Part shown: piece by piece, positions 15,812 to 28,945 of the stretch | Position numbering within the stretch: position 1 is the stretch's first letter | Layout: every line of letters starts with the position of its first letter | Origin: Streptomyces bambusae | GTDB lineage: Bacteria > Actinomycetota > Actinomycetes > Streptomycetales > Streptomycetaceae | Length of the DNA: 64,000 bases | NCBI RefSeq assembly: GCF_020532645.1 | Contig: NZ_JAJAUZ010000001.1 | Span: 248,001 to 312,000 of the forward strand | Direction of reading: 5' to 3' | The notes under the pieces: model-generated | Databases searched by the model: none | Seen by the model: the letters and a program-made list of their open reading frames with translations, nothing else | What the model was told of the DNA's origin: nothing | Program-made: the position numbers and the translations under genes

Positions 15812-18070
15812 TCAGGCGGCCGGCTCCGGCTCGGCCTCGGCGGCCTCGGGTTCCGGCTCGGCCGGGGCCTTCACCGAGTCGAGGAGCAGCTGGGCCACGT
15901 CCACGACCTGCACGGACTCCTTGGCCTGGCCGTCGTTCTTCTTGCCGTTGACCGAGTCGGTCAGCATGACGAGGCAGAACGGGCAGGCGGTGGAGACGAT
16001 GTCCGGGTTGAGGGACAGGGCCTCGTCGACGCGCTCGTTGTTGATGCGCTTGCCGATCCGCTCCTCCATCCACATCCGGGCGCCGCCGGCACCGCAGCAG
16101 AAGCCCCGCTCCTTGTGGCGGTGCATCTCCTGCTGGCGCAGGCCCGGGACGGCCGACATGATCTCGCGCGGCGGCGTGTAGACCTTGTTGTGGCGGCCCA
16201 GGTAGCAGGGGTCGTGGTACGTGATCAGGCCGTCGACCGGGGTCACCGGGAGCAGCTTGCCCTCGTCGATGAGGTGCTGGAGCAGCTGGGTGTGGTGGAT
16301 GACCTCGTACTCGCCGCCGAGCTGCGGGTACTCGTTCGCGATGGTGTTGAAGCAGTGCGGGCAGGTCGAGACGATCTTCTTCGCCGACTTCGGCTTCTTC
16401 GTCGACTCGTCCTCGTCGTCCTCGCCGAACGCCATGTTCAGCATGGCCACGTTCTCCTGGCCCAGCTGCTGGAACAGCGGCTCGTTGCCGAGGCGGCGCG
16501 GCGAGTCACCGGTGCACTTCTCCTCGCCGCCCATGATCGCGAACTTGACGCCCGCGATGTGCAGCAGCTCGGCGAAGGCCTTGGTGGTCTTCTTGGCGCG
16601 GTCCTCCAGGGCGCCGGCGCAGCCGACCCAGTAGAGGTAGTCGACCTCGGACAGGTCCTCGACGTCCTTGCCGACGATCGGGACCTCGAAGTCGACCTCC
16701 TTGGTCCACTCGACGCGCTGCTTCTTCGCCAGGCCCCAGGGGTTGCCCTTCTTCTCCAGGTTCTTGAGCATCGTGCCGGCCTCGGACGGGAAGGCGGACT
16801 CGATCATCACCTGGTAGCGGCGCATGTCGACGATGTGGTCGATGTGCTCGATGTCGACCGGGCACTGCTCCACGCACGCACCGCAGGTGGTGCAGGACCA
16901 CAGCACGTCCGGGTCGATGACGCCGTTCTCCTCGACGGTGCCGATCAGCGGGCGCTCGGCCTCGGCCAGTGCGGCCGCCGGGACGTCCTTCAGCTGCTCC
17001 TCGGAGGCCTTCTCCTCGCCCTCCATGGTCTTGCCGCCGCCGGCCAGCAGGTACGGCGCCTTGGCGTGCGCGTGGTCGCGCAGCGACATGATCAGGAGCT
17101 TCGGCGAGAGCGGCTTGCCGGTGTTCCAGGCGGGGCACTGCGACTGGCAGCGGCCGCACTCGGTGCAGGTGGAGAAGTCGAGGATACCCTTCCAGGAGAA
17201 CTGCTCGACCTGGGAGACGCCGAAGACGTCGTCCTCGCCCGGGTCCTCGAAGTCGATCTCCTTGCCACCGCTGGTCATCGGCTGGAGCGCGCCGAGGGCG
17301 GTCTCGCCGGTGGCGTTGCGCTTGAACCAGATGTTCGGGAAGCCCAGGAAGCGGTGCCAGGCCACACCCATGTTGGTGTTCAGCGAGACGGTGATCATCC
17401 AGATCAGCGAGGTGCCGATCTTGATCATCGCGGTGAAGTAGATGGCGTTCTGCAGGGCCGACAGGGACATGCCCTTGAAGAGCAGGACCAGCGGGTACGA
17501 CACGAAGTACGCCGGCTCGTACGAGTCGACGTGGTGGATCGCGCCTTCGAGGCCGCGCAGGGCGAGGATCGCCAGGCCGATGGTGAGGATCACGTACTCG
17601 ACGAAGTACGCCTGCCAGGCCTTGGAGCCCGCGAAGCGGGACTTGCGGCCGGCCCGGGAGGGCAGCGACATCAGGCGGATCGCGATCAGCACGAGGATGC
17701 CGACCACGGTCATCAGGCCGATGAACTCGATGTAGAGCTCGAACGGCAGGAAGCCGCCGATGACCGGCAGGGTCCAGTCGGCCTGGAACAGCTGCCCGTA
17801 CGCCTGCGCCAGGGTGGGCGGCAGGGTCAGGAAGCCGATGGCGACGAACCAGTGCGCGAAGCCGACGATGCCCCAGCGGTTCATGCGGCTGTGGCCGAGG
17901 AACTCCCTGACCAGGGTGAGCGTTCGTTCCTTGGGGCGGTCCGTGCGGCTGCCCGCCGGGACCGGCTGGCCGAGCTTCACGAACCGGTAGATCTGCGCCA
18001 CGGCTCGGGCGAGCAGCGCGACGCCGACCACGGTCAGGACCAGCGACACGATGATCGCGGCGAGTTGCAT
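15812..18070 (-). CDS. membrane Fe-S oxidoreductase (EtfQO/HdrD-like)
   Basis: A 752-aa protein. The N-terminal third has five or six membrane helices (the first is residues 4-22) resembling the NarI/DsrM type. It is followed by two 4Fe-4S ferredoxin clusters, CTECGRCQSQCPAW and CTTCGACVEQCPVD, and two CCG-type cysteine-rich domains (FCCGAGGARMWMEE in the last). The layout is that of FadF/HdrD-like proteins that pass electrons, often from beta-oxidation flavoproteins, to quinone. The C-terminus is an acidic Pro/Glu/Ala tail. A palindrome about 40 bases upstream may bind a regulator. Confidence 0.92.
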   Translation of the reverse strand: MQLAAIIVSLVLTVVGVALLARAVAQIYRFVKLGQPVPAGSRTDRPKERTLTLVREFLGHSRMNRWGIVGFAHWFVAIGFLTLPPTLAQAYGQLFQADWTLPVIGGFLPFELYIEFIGLMTVVGILVLIAIRLMSLPSRAGRKSRFAGSKAWQAYFVEYVILTIGLAILALRGLEGAIHHVDSYEPAYFVSYPLVLLFKGMSLSALQNAIYFTAMIKIGTSLIWMITVSLNTNMGVAWHRFLGFPNIWFKRNATGETALGALQPMTSGGKEIDFEDPGEDDVFGVSQVEQFSWKGILDFSTCTECGRCQSQCPAWNTGKPLSPKLLIMSLRDHAHAKAPYLLAGGGKTMEGEEKASEEQLKDVPAAALAEAERPLIGTVEENGVIDPDVLWSCTTCGACVEQCPVDIEHIDHIVDMRRYQVMIESAFPSEAGTMLKNLEKKGNPWGLAKKQRVEWTKEVDFEVPIVGKDVEDLSEVDYLYWVGCAGALEDRAKKTTKAFAELLHIAGVKFAIMGGEEKCTGDSPRRLGNEPLFQQLGQENVAMLNMAFGEDDEDESTKKPKSAKKIVSTCPHCFNTIANEYPQLGGEYEVIHHTQLLQHLIDEGKLLPVTPVDGLITYHDPCYLGRHNKVYTPPREIMSAVPGLRQQEMHRHKERGFCCGAGGARMWMEERIGKRINNERVDEALSLNPDIVSTACPFCLVMLTDSVNGKKNDGQAKESVQVVDVAQLLLDSVKAPAEPEPEAAEAEPEPAA

Positions 18071-18112
18071 TGGGGGCTCCTCGGGCGGGCCTGCGAGGCG
18101 GATTACTGCGGA

Positions 18113-18126
18113 TTACTAAGCAGTAA
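18113..18126. promoter_or_regulatory. operator-like palindrome TTACT-N4-AGTAA
   Basis: A perfect 5-4-5 inverted repeat located 43 bases upstream of the Fe-S oxidoreductase start. The form suits a TetR-family repressor, and a further TTACTG half-site lies ten bases away on the gene side. No regulator gene adjoins it. Confidence 0.5.
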
Positions 18127-18155
18127 CTTATTCAGTCAAGCCTGAGGTTACCCAC

Positions 18156-18800
18156 TTATAGAGCCGCACTGTAGTTGTGCACGCGGTGATCTGTGTCGCT
18201 CAGGCCACCCTTTGCGGCGCCTGGCCTGGGCGTACGCAGGGCCGCGCGGGGGGTCTGCGCCAGGATCGCGAGGTCCATGCCGAGCCAGTGGTGCTCGACG
18301 TAGTGCAGGTCCAGCAGCGCCATCTCCTCCCAGGGTAGGTCGGAACGGGCGCTGACCTGCCACAGGCCGGTCATGCCGGGGCGGACGGCGAGCCGGGCGG
18401 GGTCCTGGCGGGTGCCGGGGCAGGGACCGACCAGGGACATCTCGCCGGCGAGGACGTTCAGGAGCTGGGGGACGCCCTGGAGTCGGTGCGCGCGGAGCCA
18501 TTCGCCGGCGGGGCCGGTCGTGGTGAACAGCCAGCGGCGGTACGGGCGGCCGGCCCGGCCGAGGGCCTGCCGGCGGGTGAGGGGGGCCGTGCGGGTGGTG
18601 GCGGTGAGGGCGGCGGCCGTCAGGAGGAGCGGGACGGCGGCGGCCGCGAGCAGGGTGAGGGCGGCGATGGTGTCGCACACGCGCTTTGCCGACGGGCGGC
18701 GGAATCGTTTCGCGACGGCGGCGGCGAGGGCGGCGGTGCGCCTGGCGGTGCGCCTGGCGGTGAGGTGGGCGGTGAGGTGGGCGGGGAGCGGGGCGGGCAT
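18156..18800 (-). CDS. bacterial sugar transferase (initiating glycosyltransferase fragment)
   Basis: A 214-aa protein of the polyisoprenyl-phosphate sugar transferase family (WbaP/CpsE type), which starts extracellular polysaccharide synthesis by loading a sugar onto a lipid carrier. One membrane helix is near residues 45-68. The catalytic region has LRAHRLQGVPQLLNVLAGEM, then SLVGPCPG and GMTGLWQVSARSD. It lacks the large N-terminal membrane domain of full-length members and no other polysaccharide gene is near. The first 30 residues are a tandem AHLTAHLTARRTARRT stretch encoded by DNA repeats, so the start is uncertain. Confidence 0.75.
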   Translation of the reverse strand: MPAPLPAHLTAHLTARRTARRTAALAAAVAKRFRRPSAKRVCDTIAALTLLAAAAVPLLLTAAALTATTRTAPLTRRQALGRAGRPYRRWLFTTTGPAGEWLRAHRLQGVPQLLNVLAGEMSLVGPCPGTRQDPARLAVRPGMTGLWQVSARSDLPWEEMALLDLHYVEHHWLGMDLAILAQTPRAALRTPRPGAAKGGLSDTDHRVHNYSAAL

Positions 18801-19340
18801 GCGGGAACGATCCCGCTCGCCCGTGTCGGGCCCCGTTTGCCGCGCGGCCCCGTCCCCCGCTCGGCCCGCTTTTCTCCCCCACCCCGCCCCTTCCCGAACC
18901 GGGGCCCGGTCCCCGCCTCCGCGCCTCCGCGCCTCGATCGCCGCCGCGGCTCGACCCCGGGGCTCCGCCCCCTACCCCCCCGCGCCTCGAACGCCGGCGG
19001 GGCTGGACGTCCCGGCCGTGGAGGGCGGGGGCCTCGGCGCGGGCTGGAGGGGGTGGCGGGGCTGGAGGGTGGCTTGAGGGTGGGGCGAGGTGGGGCAGAG
19101 CCCGGCCTCGCCGGCGATTGAGGCGCGGGGTCCGGGGCGGAGCCCCGCTCTTTGAGGCGCGGGGGCAGCGGGGACGAGGGGGCTGCTGTCGCGGCCGTCG
19201 ACGCGCCCCCGGGAGGTCCCGTGCGCGTGTGGACAGGGGCGGAACCCGGGGCCCGGGGCGTGCCGGATCGGGTGTGCGCGTGGGGCGCGGCGGAGCCGCC
19301 GGGTCCGGGTGCTCGCCGGATCGAGCGTAAGGGCCGCATA
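18801..19340. repeat. gene-free stretch with REP-like inverted repeats
   Basis: No gene is supported here. The block CCCCGCGCCTCGAACGCCGG at about 18976-18995 (continuing to 19004) recurs in inverted orientation at 19102-19130 with a few mismatches. A third partial copy lies at about 19151-19165. A GGGGCTCCGCCCC-type motif beside each arm is also inverted. Such copies are common between Streptomyces genes. The middle (19020-19095) is a run of GGGGCTGGAGGGT-like direct repeats. Confidence 0.55.
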
Positions 19341-19343
19341 AGA

Positions 19344-21274
<1,931 letters not shown>

Positions 21275-21275
<1 letters not shown>

Positions 21276-21898
21276 TGTCGGAGGAGACCCCGGGCTTCGA
21301 CGAGAAGCCCGAAGTCCCCGCCGACGGCACGACGCCCGACGAGCCGAAGGCCGCCGACTCCGAGGAGAAGGCGGCCCCGGCCGGGGACGCACAGGACATC
21401 GCCCTCACGGCGCAGCTGGACCAGACCCGCACCGCGCTCGGCGAGCGCACCGCGGACCTCCAGCGGCTCCAGGCGGAGTACCAGAACTACCGCCGCCGGG
21501 TGGAGCGGGACCGGGTCACGGTCAAGGAGATCGCCGTCGCGAGCCTCCTGACCGAGCTCCTCCCGACCCTCGACGACATCGGCCGGGCCCGCGAACACGG
21601 CGAGCTGGTCGGCGGGTTCAAGTCGGTGGCCGAGTCCCTGGAGACGGTCGCCGCCAAGATGGGCCTGCAGCAGTTCGGCAAGGAGGGCGAGCCCTTCGAC
21701 CCGACGATCCACGAGGCCCTGATGCACTCGTACGCGCCGGACGTCACCGAGACGACCTGCGTGGCGATCCTGCAGCCGGGGTACCGGATCGGCGAGCGTA
21801 CGATCCGCCCCGCGCGGGTCGCGGTGGCCGAGCCCCAGCCGGGCGCGGCCGGCAAGGCGGAGGGCTCCGAGGAGTCCTCCGACAAGGACGGCGAGTAG
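21275..21898 (+). CDS. grpE: nucleotide exchange factor GrpE
   Basis: A 207-aa cochaperone that releases ADP from DnaK. An acidic disordered head (residues 1-45) is followed by the long dimerising helix (LDQTRTALGERTADLQRLQAE, then YQNYRRRVERDR), and the beta domain ends in PGYRIGERTIRPARVAVAEP. A short Ala/Glu tail follows. The ATG shares its A with the dnaK stop (TGATG), so translation is coupled. Confidence 0.97.
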
Positions 21899-21907
21899 CA
21901 GTCCGCA

Positions 21908-21939
21908 CCCGGCCCGCCGGAGCCTTCCGGCGGGCCGGG
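21908..21939 (+). terminator. hairpin between grpE and dnaJ
   Basis: A 14-bp perfect stem (21908-21921 with 21926-21939) and a 4-base loop, beginning ten bases after the grpE stop. No T-run follows, so it may be partial attenuation or an mRNA stability element that lowers dnaJ and hspR relative to dnaK. Confidence 0.6.
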
Positions 21940-22014
21940 ACCGGTAGTACAAGAGCAGTACCGCAGGACCAGAGCAGCACCGAGTGACACCCGGCAGCGG
22001 GAGGAGGGACGTCG

Positions 22015-23187
22015 ATGAGCACGAAGGACTTCGTCGAGAAGGACTACTACAAGGTCCTCGGCGTCCCCAAGGACGCCACCGACGCCGAGATCAAGAAGGC
22101 CTACCGGAAACTCGCCCGCGAGTTCCACCCGGACGCCAACAAGGGCAACGCGGAGGCCGAGGAGCGCTTCAAGGAGATCTCCGAGGCCAACGACGTCCTT
22201 GCCGACCCGAAGAAGCGCAAGGAGTACGACGAGGCCCGAGCCCTGTTCGGCAGCGGCGGCTTCCGCCCCGGCCCCGGTGCCGGCGGCTCCTTCAACTTCG
22301 ACCTGGGCGACCTCTTCGGCGGTGCGCAGGGCGGTGCCGGCGGCTTCGGCGGCGGTGGTCTGGGCGACGTCTTCGGCGGCCTGTTCAACCGCGGCGGCGC
22401 GGGTGCGGGCACCCGTACCCAGCCGCGGCGCGGCCAGGACGTCGAGTCCGAGGTCACCCTCAGCTTCACCGAGGCGGTCGACGGTGCCACCGTCCCGCTC
22501 CGGATGTCCTCGCAGGCCCCCTGCAAGGCGTGCGCCGGCACCGGCGACCAGAACGGCACCCCGCGGGTGTGCCCGACCTGCGTCGGTACCGGGCAGGTCT
22601 CCCGCGGCGGCGGTGGCGGCTTCTCCCTCACCGACCCGTGCGTGGACTGCAAGGGCCGCGGCCTGATCGCCGAGACCCCGTGCGAGGTCTGCAAGGGCAG
22701 CGGCCGGGCCCGTTCCTCGCGCACCATGCAGGTCCGCATCCCGGCGGGCGTCTCCGACGGTCAGCGGATCCGGCTGCGCGGCAAGGGCGCCCCCGGCGAG
22801 CGCGGCGGCCCGGCCGGTGACCTGTACGTGGTGGTCCACGTGGGCAGCCACCCGGTGTTCGGCCGCAAGGACGACAACCTGACCGTGACCGTGCCGGTGT
22901 CCTTCGTGGAGGCCACCCTCGGCGCCGAGGTCAGGGTGCCCACGCTGGGCGGCCCCGCCGTCACCCTCAAGCTTCCTCCGGGCACGCCCAACGGGCGCAC
23001 GATGCGGGCCCGCGGCAAGGGCGCGGTCCGCAAGGACGGCACCCGCGGGGACCTGCTGGTCACCGTGGAGGTCGCGGTGCCCACCGAGCTGTCCGACAAG
23101 GCCCGCGAGGCGCTGGAGAACTACCGCGCCGCCACCGCGGGCGAGGACCCGAGGGAAGAGCTGTTCCAGGCCGCGAAGGGAGCATGA
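22015..23187 (+). CDS. dnaJ: chaperone DnaJ (class I)
   Basis: A 390-aa Hsp40 that delivers clients to DnaK and stimulates its ATPase. The J-domain holds HPD at about residues 39-41. A Gly/Phe-rich region (about 78-130, GGAGGFGGGG and similar) follows, then four zinc-finger repeats CKACAGTG, CPTCVGTG, CVDCKGRG and CEVCKGSG, and the beta-rich client domain. All elements of a full class I DnaJ are intact. ATG 22015 follows GGGAGGAGGG. It lies between grpE and hspR. Confidence 0.97.
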   Translation: MSTKDFVEKDYYKVLGVPKDATDAEIKKAYRKLAREFHPDANKGNAEAEERFKEISEANDVLADPKKRKEYDEARALFGSGGFRPGPGAGGSFNFDLGDLFGGAQGGAGGFGGGGLGDVFGGLFNRGGAGAGTRTQPRRGQDVESEVTLSFTEAVDGATVPLRMSSQAPCKACAGTGDQNGTPRVCPTCVGTGQVSRGGGGGFSLTDPCVDCKGRGLIAETPCEVCKGSGRARSSRTMQVRIPAGVSDGQRIRLRGKGAPGERGGPAGDLYVVVHVGSHPVFGRKDDNLTVTVPVSFVEATLGAEVRVPTLGGPAVTLKLPPGTPNGRTMRARGKGAVRKDGTRGDLLVTVEVAVPTELSDKAREALENYRAATAGEDPREELFQAAKGA

Positions 23188-23191
23188 CGCG

Positions 23192-23677
23192 ATGACTCCA
23201 GGCAACCCCCGCACGCCCGGCACCCCCGGCGGCATGGACGGCCGCCGGCGGAACCCGTACGAACTCACCGACGAGACGCCGGTGTACGTCATCTCCGTCG
23301 CGGCCCAGCTCTCCGGCCTGCACCCGCAGACCCTGCGCCAGTACGACCGCCTCGGCCTGGTCTCCCCGGACCGCACGGCCGGCCGCGGCCGCCGCTACTC
23401 GGCCCGCGACATCGAACTGCTCCGCACGGTGCAGGCGCTGTCCCAGGACGAGGGCATCAACCTGGCCGGGATCAAGCGGATCATCGAGCTGGAGAACCAG
23501 GTCGCCGCGCTCCAGCAGCGTGTCGCCGAGCTGGCCGCCGCCGTGGACGGCGCGGCCGTCGCGATGCAGCAGCGGGAGGCCCAGGTGCACGCCTCGTACC
23601 GGCGCGACCTGGTGCCGTACCAGGACGTCCACCAGACGAGCGCGCTCGTGGTCTGGCGGCCCAAGCGGTCCGACTGA
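23192..23677 (+). CDS. hspR: heat-shock repressor HspR (MerR family)
   Basis: A 161-aa repressor of the dnaK operon and clpB that works with DnaK as corepressor. The MerR-like head has VYVISVAAQLSGLHPQTLRQ, then YDRLGLVSPDRTAGRGRRYS, followed by the INLAGIKRIIELENQV coiled coil. The C-terminal part is a second coiled coil plus VVWRPKRSD, the hydrophobic end known to matter for DnaK binding in this family. ATG 23192 is four bases past the dnaJ stop, within the operon. Its predicted targets are the HAIR sites at 19344, 19396 and 26147. Confidence 0.96.
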   Translation: MTPGNPRTPGTPGGMDGRRRNPYELTDETPVYVISVAAQLSGLHPQTLRQYDRLGLVSPDRTAGRGRRYSARDIELLRTVQALSQDEGINLAGIKRIIELENQVAALQQRVAELAAAVDGAAVAMQQREAQVHASYRRDLVPYQDVHQTSALVVWRPKRSD

Positions 23678-23694
23678 GCGCGTACGCCGACGCG

Positions 23695-23730
23695 TGAAGG
23701 CCCTGCCCGGGTGTCCGGGCGGGGCCTTCA
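23695..23730. terminator. terminator of the dnaK operon
   Basis: A 16-bp stem (23695-23710 with 23715-23730, one G-T pair) with a 4-base loop, shared with the convergent LuxR gene, whose stop codon it touches. Confidence 0.8.
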
Positions 23731-24705
23731 GCCGTCCAGGGGGTCGTCTGCGAGGTCGTCGGCGAGGGCCGGTCCGGGGGCGTCCAGGATGCCCGACTGG
23801 GCGATGAGGTAGCCGAGTTGGGCGCGGCTGCCGCTGCCGAGGTGGGTGGCCAGCTTGGCGATGTGGGCCCGGCAGGTGCGGACGTTCATGCCGAGCCGGC
23901 GGGCGATGGCCTCGTCCACGTGCCCGGCGATGAGGAGTTGGGCGATGGACCGCTGCACGCCGGAGATGCCCGAGCGCGTGGTGCTGTCCGGGATCTGCTC
24001 GCGCAGCGGCACGCCCCGCGCCCACAGCTGTTCGAACACCTTGATGAGGTACGAGACGAGCCCCGGGTGCCGCAGCTCCAGCGCCACCTGCCGGTCGGCG
24101 CTGGCGGGGATGAACGCGACGGTGGTGTCGAAGATGATGAGCCGCTCGAACAGCTCTTCCAGCGTGCGGACTTCGACCTTGCCGGCGGAGATCCGCTCCA
24201 CGTAGGCGAGCGTCCCGCGGCTGTGCCGGGCGGTGTGCTGGTAGAGGGTCCGGATGCTCACCCCGCGGTCGGTGAGGGGCTGGTCGCGCTGCAGGGCCTC
24301 GGTGAGGGCCACGGCCGACCGGGCGCCGCCGGGCTGGATGGTCAGCATCTCGGTGTGGCAGTCGGCGGTGGCCAGGTTGAGGGCCGCGTTGATGCGGTCG
24401 ATGCCCTCCAGCACGGTGATCGCGTGCGTACTGGCCGGATTCTGGGCGCTGATGGCAAGGAAAGGCTCGAACGCGTCGGTAAGCTCCAGCGAATCACGTC
24501 GACGATCTTGGATGTCTCGCTCGATCGGGTGAAGACGCTGTGCGAGTGCGACGCTCGGGGGAACCGGACGGAGAGAGTTGACGTCATCCGGGTCAGGCTG
24601 CAGTAGGGCGAATTCGAGCAGACACGGAGCGTTCTTCACCTCCGCACGTGCGATGCGGCCGGTGCGCAGCGCGCTCGCGTAGAGCCGCGTTCCCTCGCCG
24701 CACAT
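23728..24705 (-). CDS. LuxR/TrmB-type helix-turn-helix regulator
   Basis: A 325-aa regulator. The N-terminal region (MCGEGTRLYASALRTGRIAR onwards) and the middle phospholipase-D-like, TrmB-type domain match a large Streptomyces family with a LuxR-type helix-turn-helix at the end (about residues 255-305: IAQLLIAGHVDEAIARRLGM and RTCRAHIAKLATHLGS). The frame is open to 24780 but no ribosome site supports that ATG, and 24705 begins the family-typical sequence. It is divergent from the secreted-peptide/degenerate-Rieske pair and may regulate it. Confidence 0.75.
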   Translation of the reverse strand: MCGEGTRLYASALRTGRIARAEVKNAPCLLEFALLQPDPDDVNSLRPVPPSVALAQRLHPIERDIQDRRRDSLELTDAFEPFLAISAQNPASTHAITVLEGIDRINAALNLATADCHTEMLTIQPGGARSAVALTEALQRDQPLTDRGVSIRTLYQHTARHSRGTLAYVERISAGKVEVRTLEELFERLIIFDTTVAFIPASADRQVALELRHPGLVSYLIKVFEQLWARGVPLREQIPDSTTRSGISGVQRSIAQLLIAGHVDEAIARRLGMNVRTCRAHIAKLATHLGSGSRAQLGYLIAQSGILDAPGPALADDLADDPLDG

Positions 24706-24883
24706 GGCCGTGACGGGGTGGGGATGTGTCGGCTTTGTGCTGTTTATAGGCAAATCTCCACCCCCCAGGGTCCTGAACATGCAAGAACATGATGCATCGT
24801 CCCTGTGGCATTGACGTGCCCGAATGAGCCATCGTCTTGTCTCGCGGGGGAGAGGATTTCATCAAGTGAGGACGAAGCCGACC

Positions 24884-25126
24884 ATGAACAAGAGAATGCT
24901 TCGCTCGGCGCTTGCCACTGTCATCTTCTCGGCTGTGGCCTGCGGGGGGGTTGTCGAGGCGACCACCCTGAGTGTGGCTGGAACGCGTGCGGCAGGCGGC
25001 CCCCCGGACAGCGGGTGGGACTCGACCCCTCTGGACAGCGGTTGGCGTCCCGTCGCCCCCGTGGGCGGTTCCGGTTCGGGTGCCGGCGGTGCTGCGGCCA
25101 CTGCCGTGGGCGAGGTGTCGGCATGA
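24884..25126 (+). CDS. small exported peptide
   Basis: An 80-aa protein with a basic start (MNKRMLRS), a hydrophobic stretch (ALATVIFSAVACGGVV) and a short mature part containing a repeated DSGW motif (PPDSGWDSTPLDSGWRP), then a Gly/Ser/Ala tail. It reads as a signal peptide plus a short exported region of about 45 residues. A cysteine at about residue 20 might suggest a lipoprotein, but the lipobox is poor. An in-frame GTG at 24866 is an alternative start. It overlaps the next gene by four bases (ATGA), so the pair is coupled. Confidence 0.55.
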   Translation: MNKRMLRSALATVIFSAVACGGVVEATTLSVAGTRAAGGPPDSGWDSTPLDSGWRPVAPVGGSGSGAGGAAATAVGEVSA

Positions 25127-25437
25127 CCCCCGACGACCGCTCCTTCCGCAGGGAAATGGCGTCCGCCTACCGCTCCGGCTGGCAGTTCGTGGACCTCGTG
25201 ACGGCGATCCCCCACGCCGGCGACTCCCTGATGGTGACCCTGTTCGGCCAGCCGATCGTCGTCGTCCGCGAAGAGGACGAGGACGTCCGTGCCTACCGGT
25301 GCCTGCGCCGTCCCCGGGGCGCGCCGCAGCCCGTGCGCTGCGAGATCCGCTACGGCATGGTCTTCGTCAATCTCGATCAGCGCGACCACCAGCTCTTCGA
25401 GCCCGATATCACCACCGCCACCCCCCGCAGTGCCTGA
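25123..25437 (+). CDS. Rieske-domain-like protein without cluster ligands
   Basis: A 104-aa protein that follows the pattern of the N-terminal Rieske domain of ring-hydroxylating oxygenases: SGWQFVDLVTAIPHAGD, LFGQPIVVVREEDEDVRAY, then CLRRPRGA where CxHRGA would be expected and GMVFVNLD where the CxxH/HG strand ends. The first cysteine is kept but both histidines are lost, so it cannot bind a normal 2Fe-2S centre. The loss may mean a new, non-redox role. It is coupled to the exported peptide gene. Confidence 0.6.
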   Translation: MTPDDRSFRREMASAYRSGWQFVDLVTAIPHAGDSLMVTLFGQPIVVVREEDEDVRAYRCLRRPRGAPQPVRCEIRYGMVFVNLDQRDHQLFEPDITTATPRSA

Positions 25438-25480
25438 CGCGATCCCCCCTTCGTTCCAGATCGCTCAGGTGCTTCCCCCA

Positions 25481-25524
25481 CACAACGGCGCCATCGTGGA
25501 CCTGACCACGATGGCGCCGTTGTG
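25481..25524. terminator. long perfect terminator hairpin
   Basis: A 19-bp perfect stem (25481-25499 with 25506-25524) with a 6-base loop between convergent genes. Confidence 0.85.
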
Positions 25525-25622
25525 ATGTCCGCGTCCATGCGGGGACCGGCCAAACTTGCCGTCCGGCCGCGGCCGGACATCGCCTCTGCCCAGGCCGGAC
25601 GCCCCCTGCGCGCCGGATCCCG

Positions 25623-26027
25623 CTACGCGCGCCCCATCGCGCGGTCGAGCGCGATCTCCAGGACCACCCGGTCCGGATTGGGCGTCGGGGTGCGCCCGTA
25701 CCGCTCGGCGTAGCGCGCCACCGCCTCGGCGACCGAGGCCTCGTCCGTACGGATCACCGCCCGCCCCTCCAGGGTGGCCCAGCGGCGCCCCTCCATCTGG
25801 CAGACCGCGACCCGGGCCGCCGCCGGCTGCGCGGCCAGCACGTTGCGGACCTTCTTGCTGTGCTTGTTGCTGATCACCCGGGCCAGTCCGGCCTCCGGGT
25901 CGTACGTCACGCCCACCGGGACCACGTGCGGGGTGCCGTCCGGGCGGGGCGTGGTCAGCGTGCAGACGTGCCGCTCCCGCCAGAAGGCGAGGTACTCGGG
26001 CGTCGGGTTGAGTGGATCCAGGGCCAT
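25623..26027 (-). CDS. PPOX-class F420-dependent oxidoreductase
   Basis: A 134-aa split-barrel flavin/deazaflavin-binding protein. The family signature is [24 protein letters not shown] divided over two strands, followed by [18 protein letters not shown], the helix and loop that bind the F420 or FMN phosphate. The size and [12 protein letters not shown] end match the F420-dependent TIGR03618-like group. The physiological substrate is unknown. It is divergent from clpB. Confidence 0.85.
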   Translation of the reverse strand: MALDPLNPTPEYLAFWRERHVCTLTTPRPDGTPHVVPVGVTYDPEAGLARVISNKHSKKVRNVLAAQPAAARVAVCQMEGRRWATLEGRAVIRTDEASVAEAVARYAERYGRTPTPNPDRVVLEIALDRAMGRA

Positions 26028-26146
26028 GCGCCGAGCTTAGGCGGTGCGGTGCGCTGCGGAAGCGTGGACGGAGACGGGACGGAGGCGGGACGGAGACGGG
26101 CCGGAAACGGGCCGGAACGGGTGCCTGAAAGGGTCCCGCAAACAGC

Positions 26147-26167
26147 CTTGAGTGGAATAGACTCAAC
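26147..26167 (+). promoter_or_regulatory. HAIR operator of clpB
   Basis: CTTGAGT-N7-ACTCAAC, one mismatch from the HspR consensus, centred about 65 bases before the clpB start. Its TTGAGT could serve as a -35, so bound HspR would block RNA polymerase. Confidence 0.85.
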
Positions 26168-26221
26168 TTTGTACACGTTGACCGAGTCAGAGTTGATGGG
26201 GACGGAGAGGAGAAGCCGTAC

Positions 26222-28807
<2,586 letters not shown>

Positions 28808-28817
28808 CCGGCCACGG

Positions 28818-28852
28818 GATCGGGCCCCCGCGGACCCCGCGGGGGCCCGATC
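28818..28852 (+). terminator. clpB terminator
   Basis: A 16-bp perfect stem (28818-28833 with 28837-28852) with a 3-base loop, 11 bases after the stop. Confidence 0.85.
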
Positions 28853-28945
28853 CTGTCCGCCTGCAGCGGATGTGGGCGGCAGGGGTTGCCACGGGACGGG
28901 CGGGATGGGGGAGGATGGCTCTATCCGCACGAAGGGAAAACCACG

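Noticed and set aside
26165..26200. A second HAIR-like repeat (GTTGACC...GAGTCAG...) before clpB
   Set aside because: The arms do not form an inverted repeat, so only the site at 26147 is kept.
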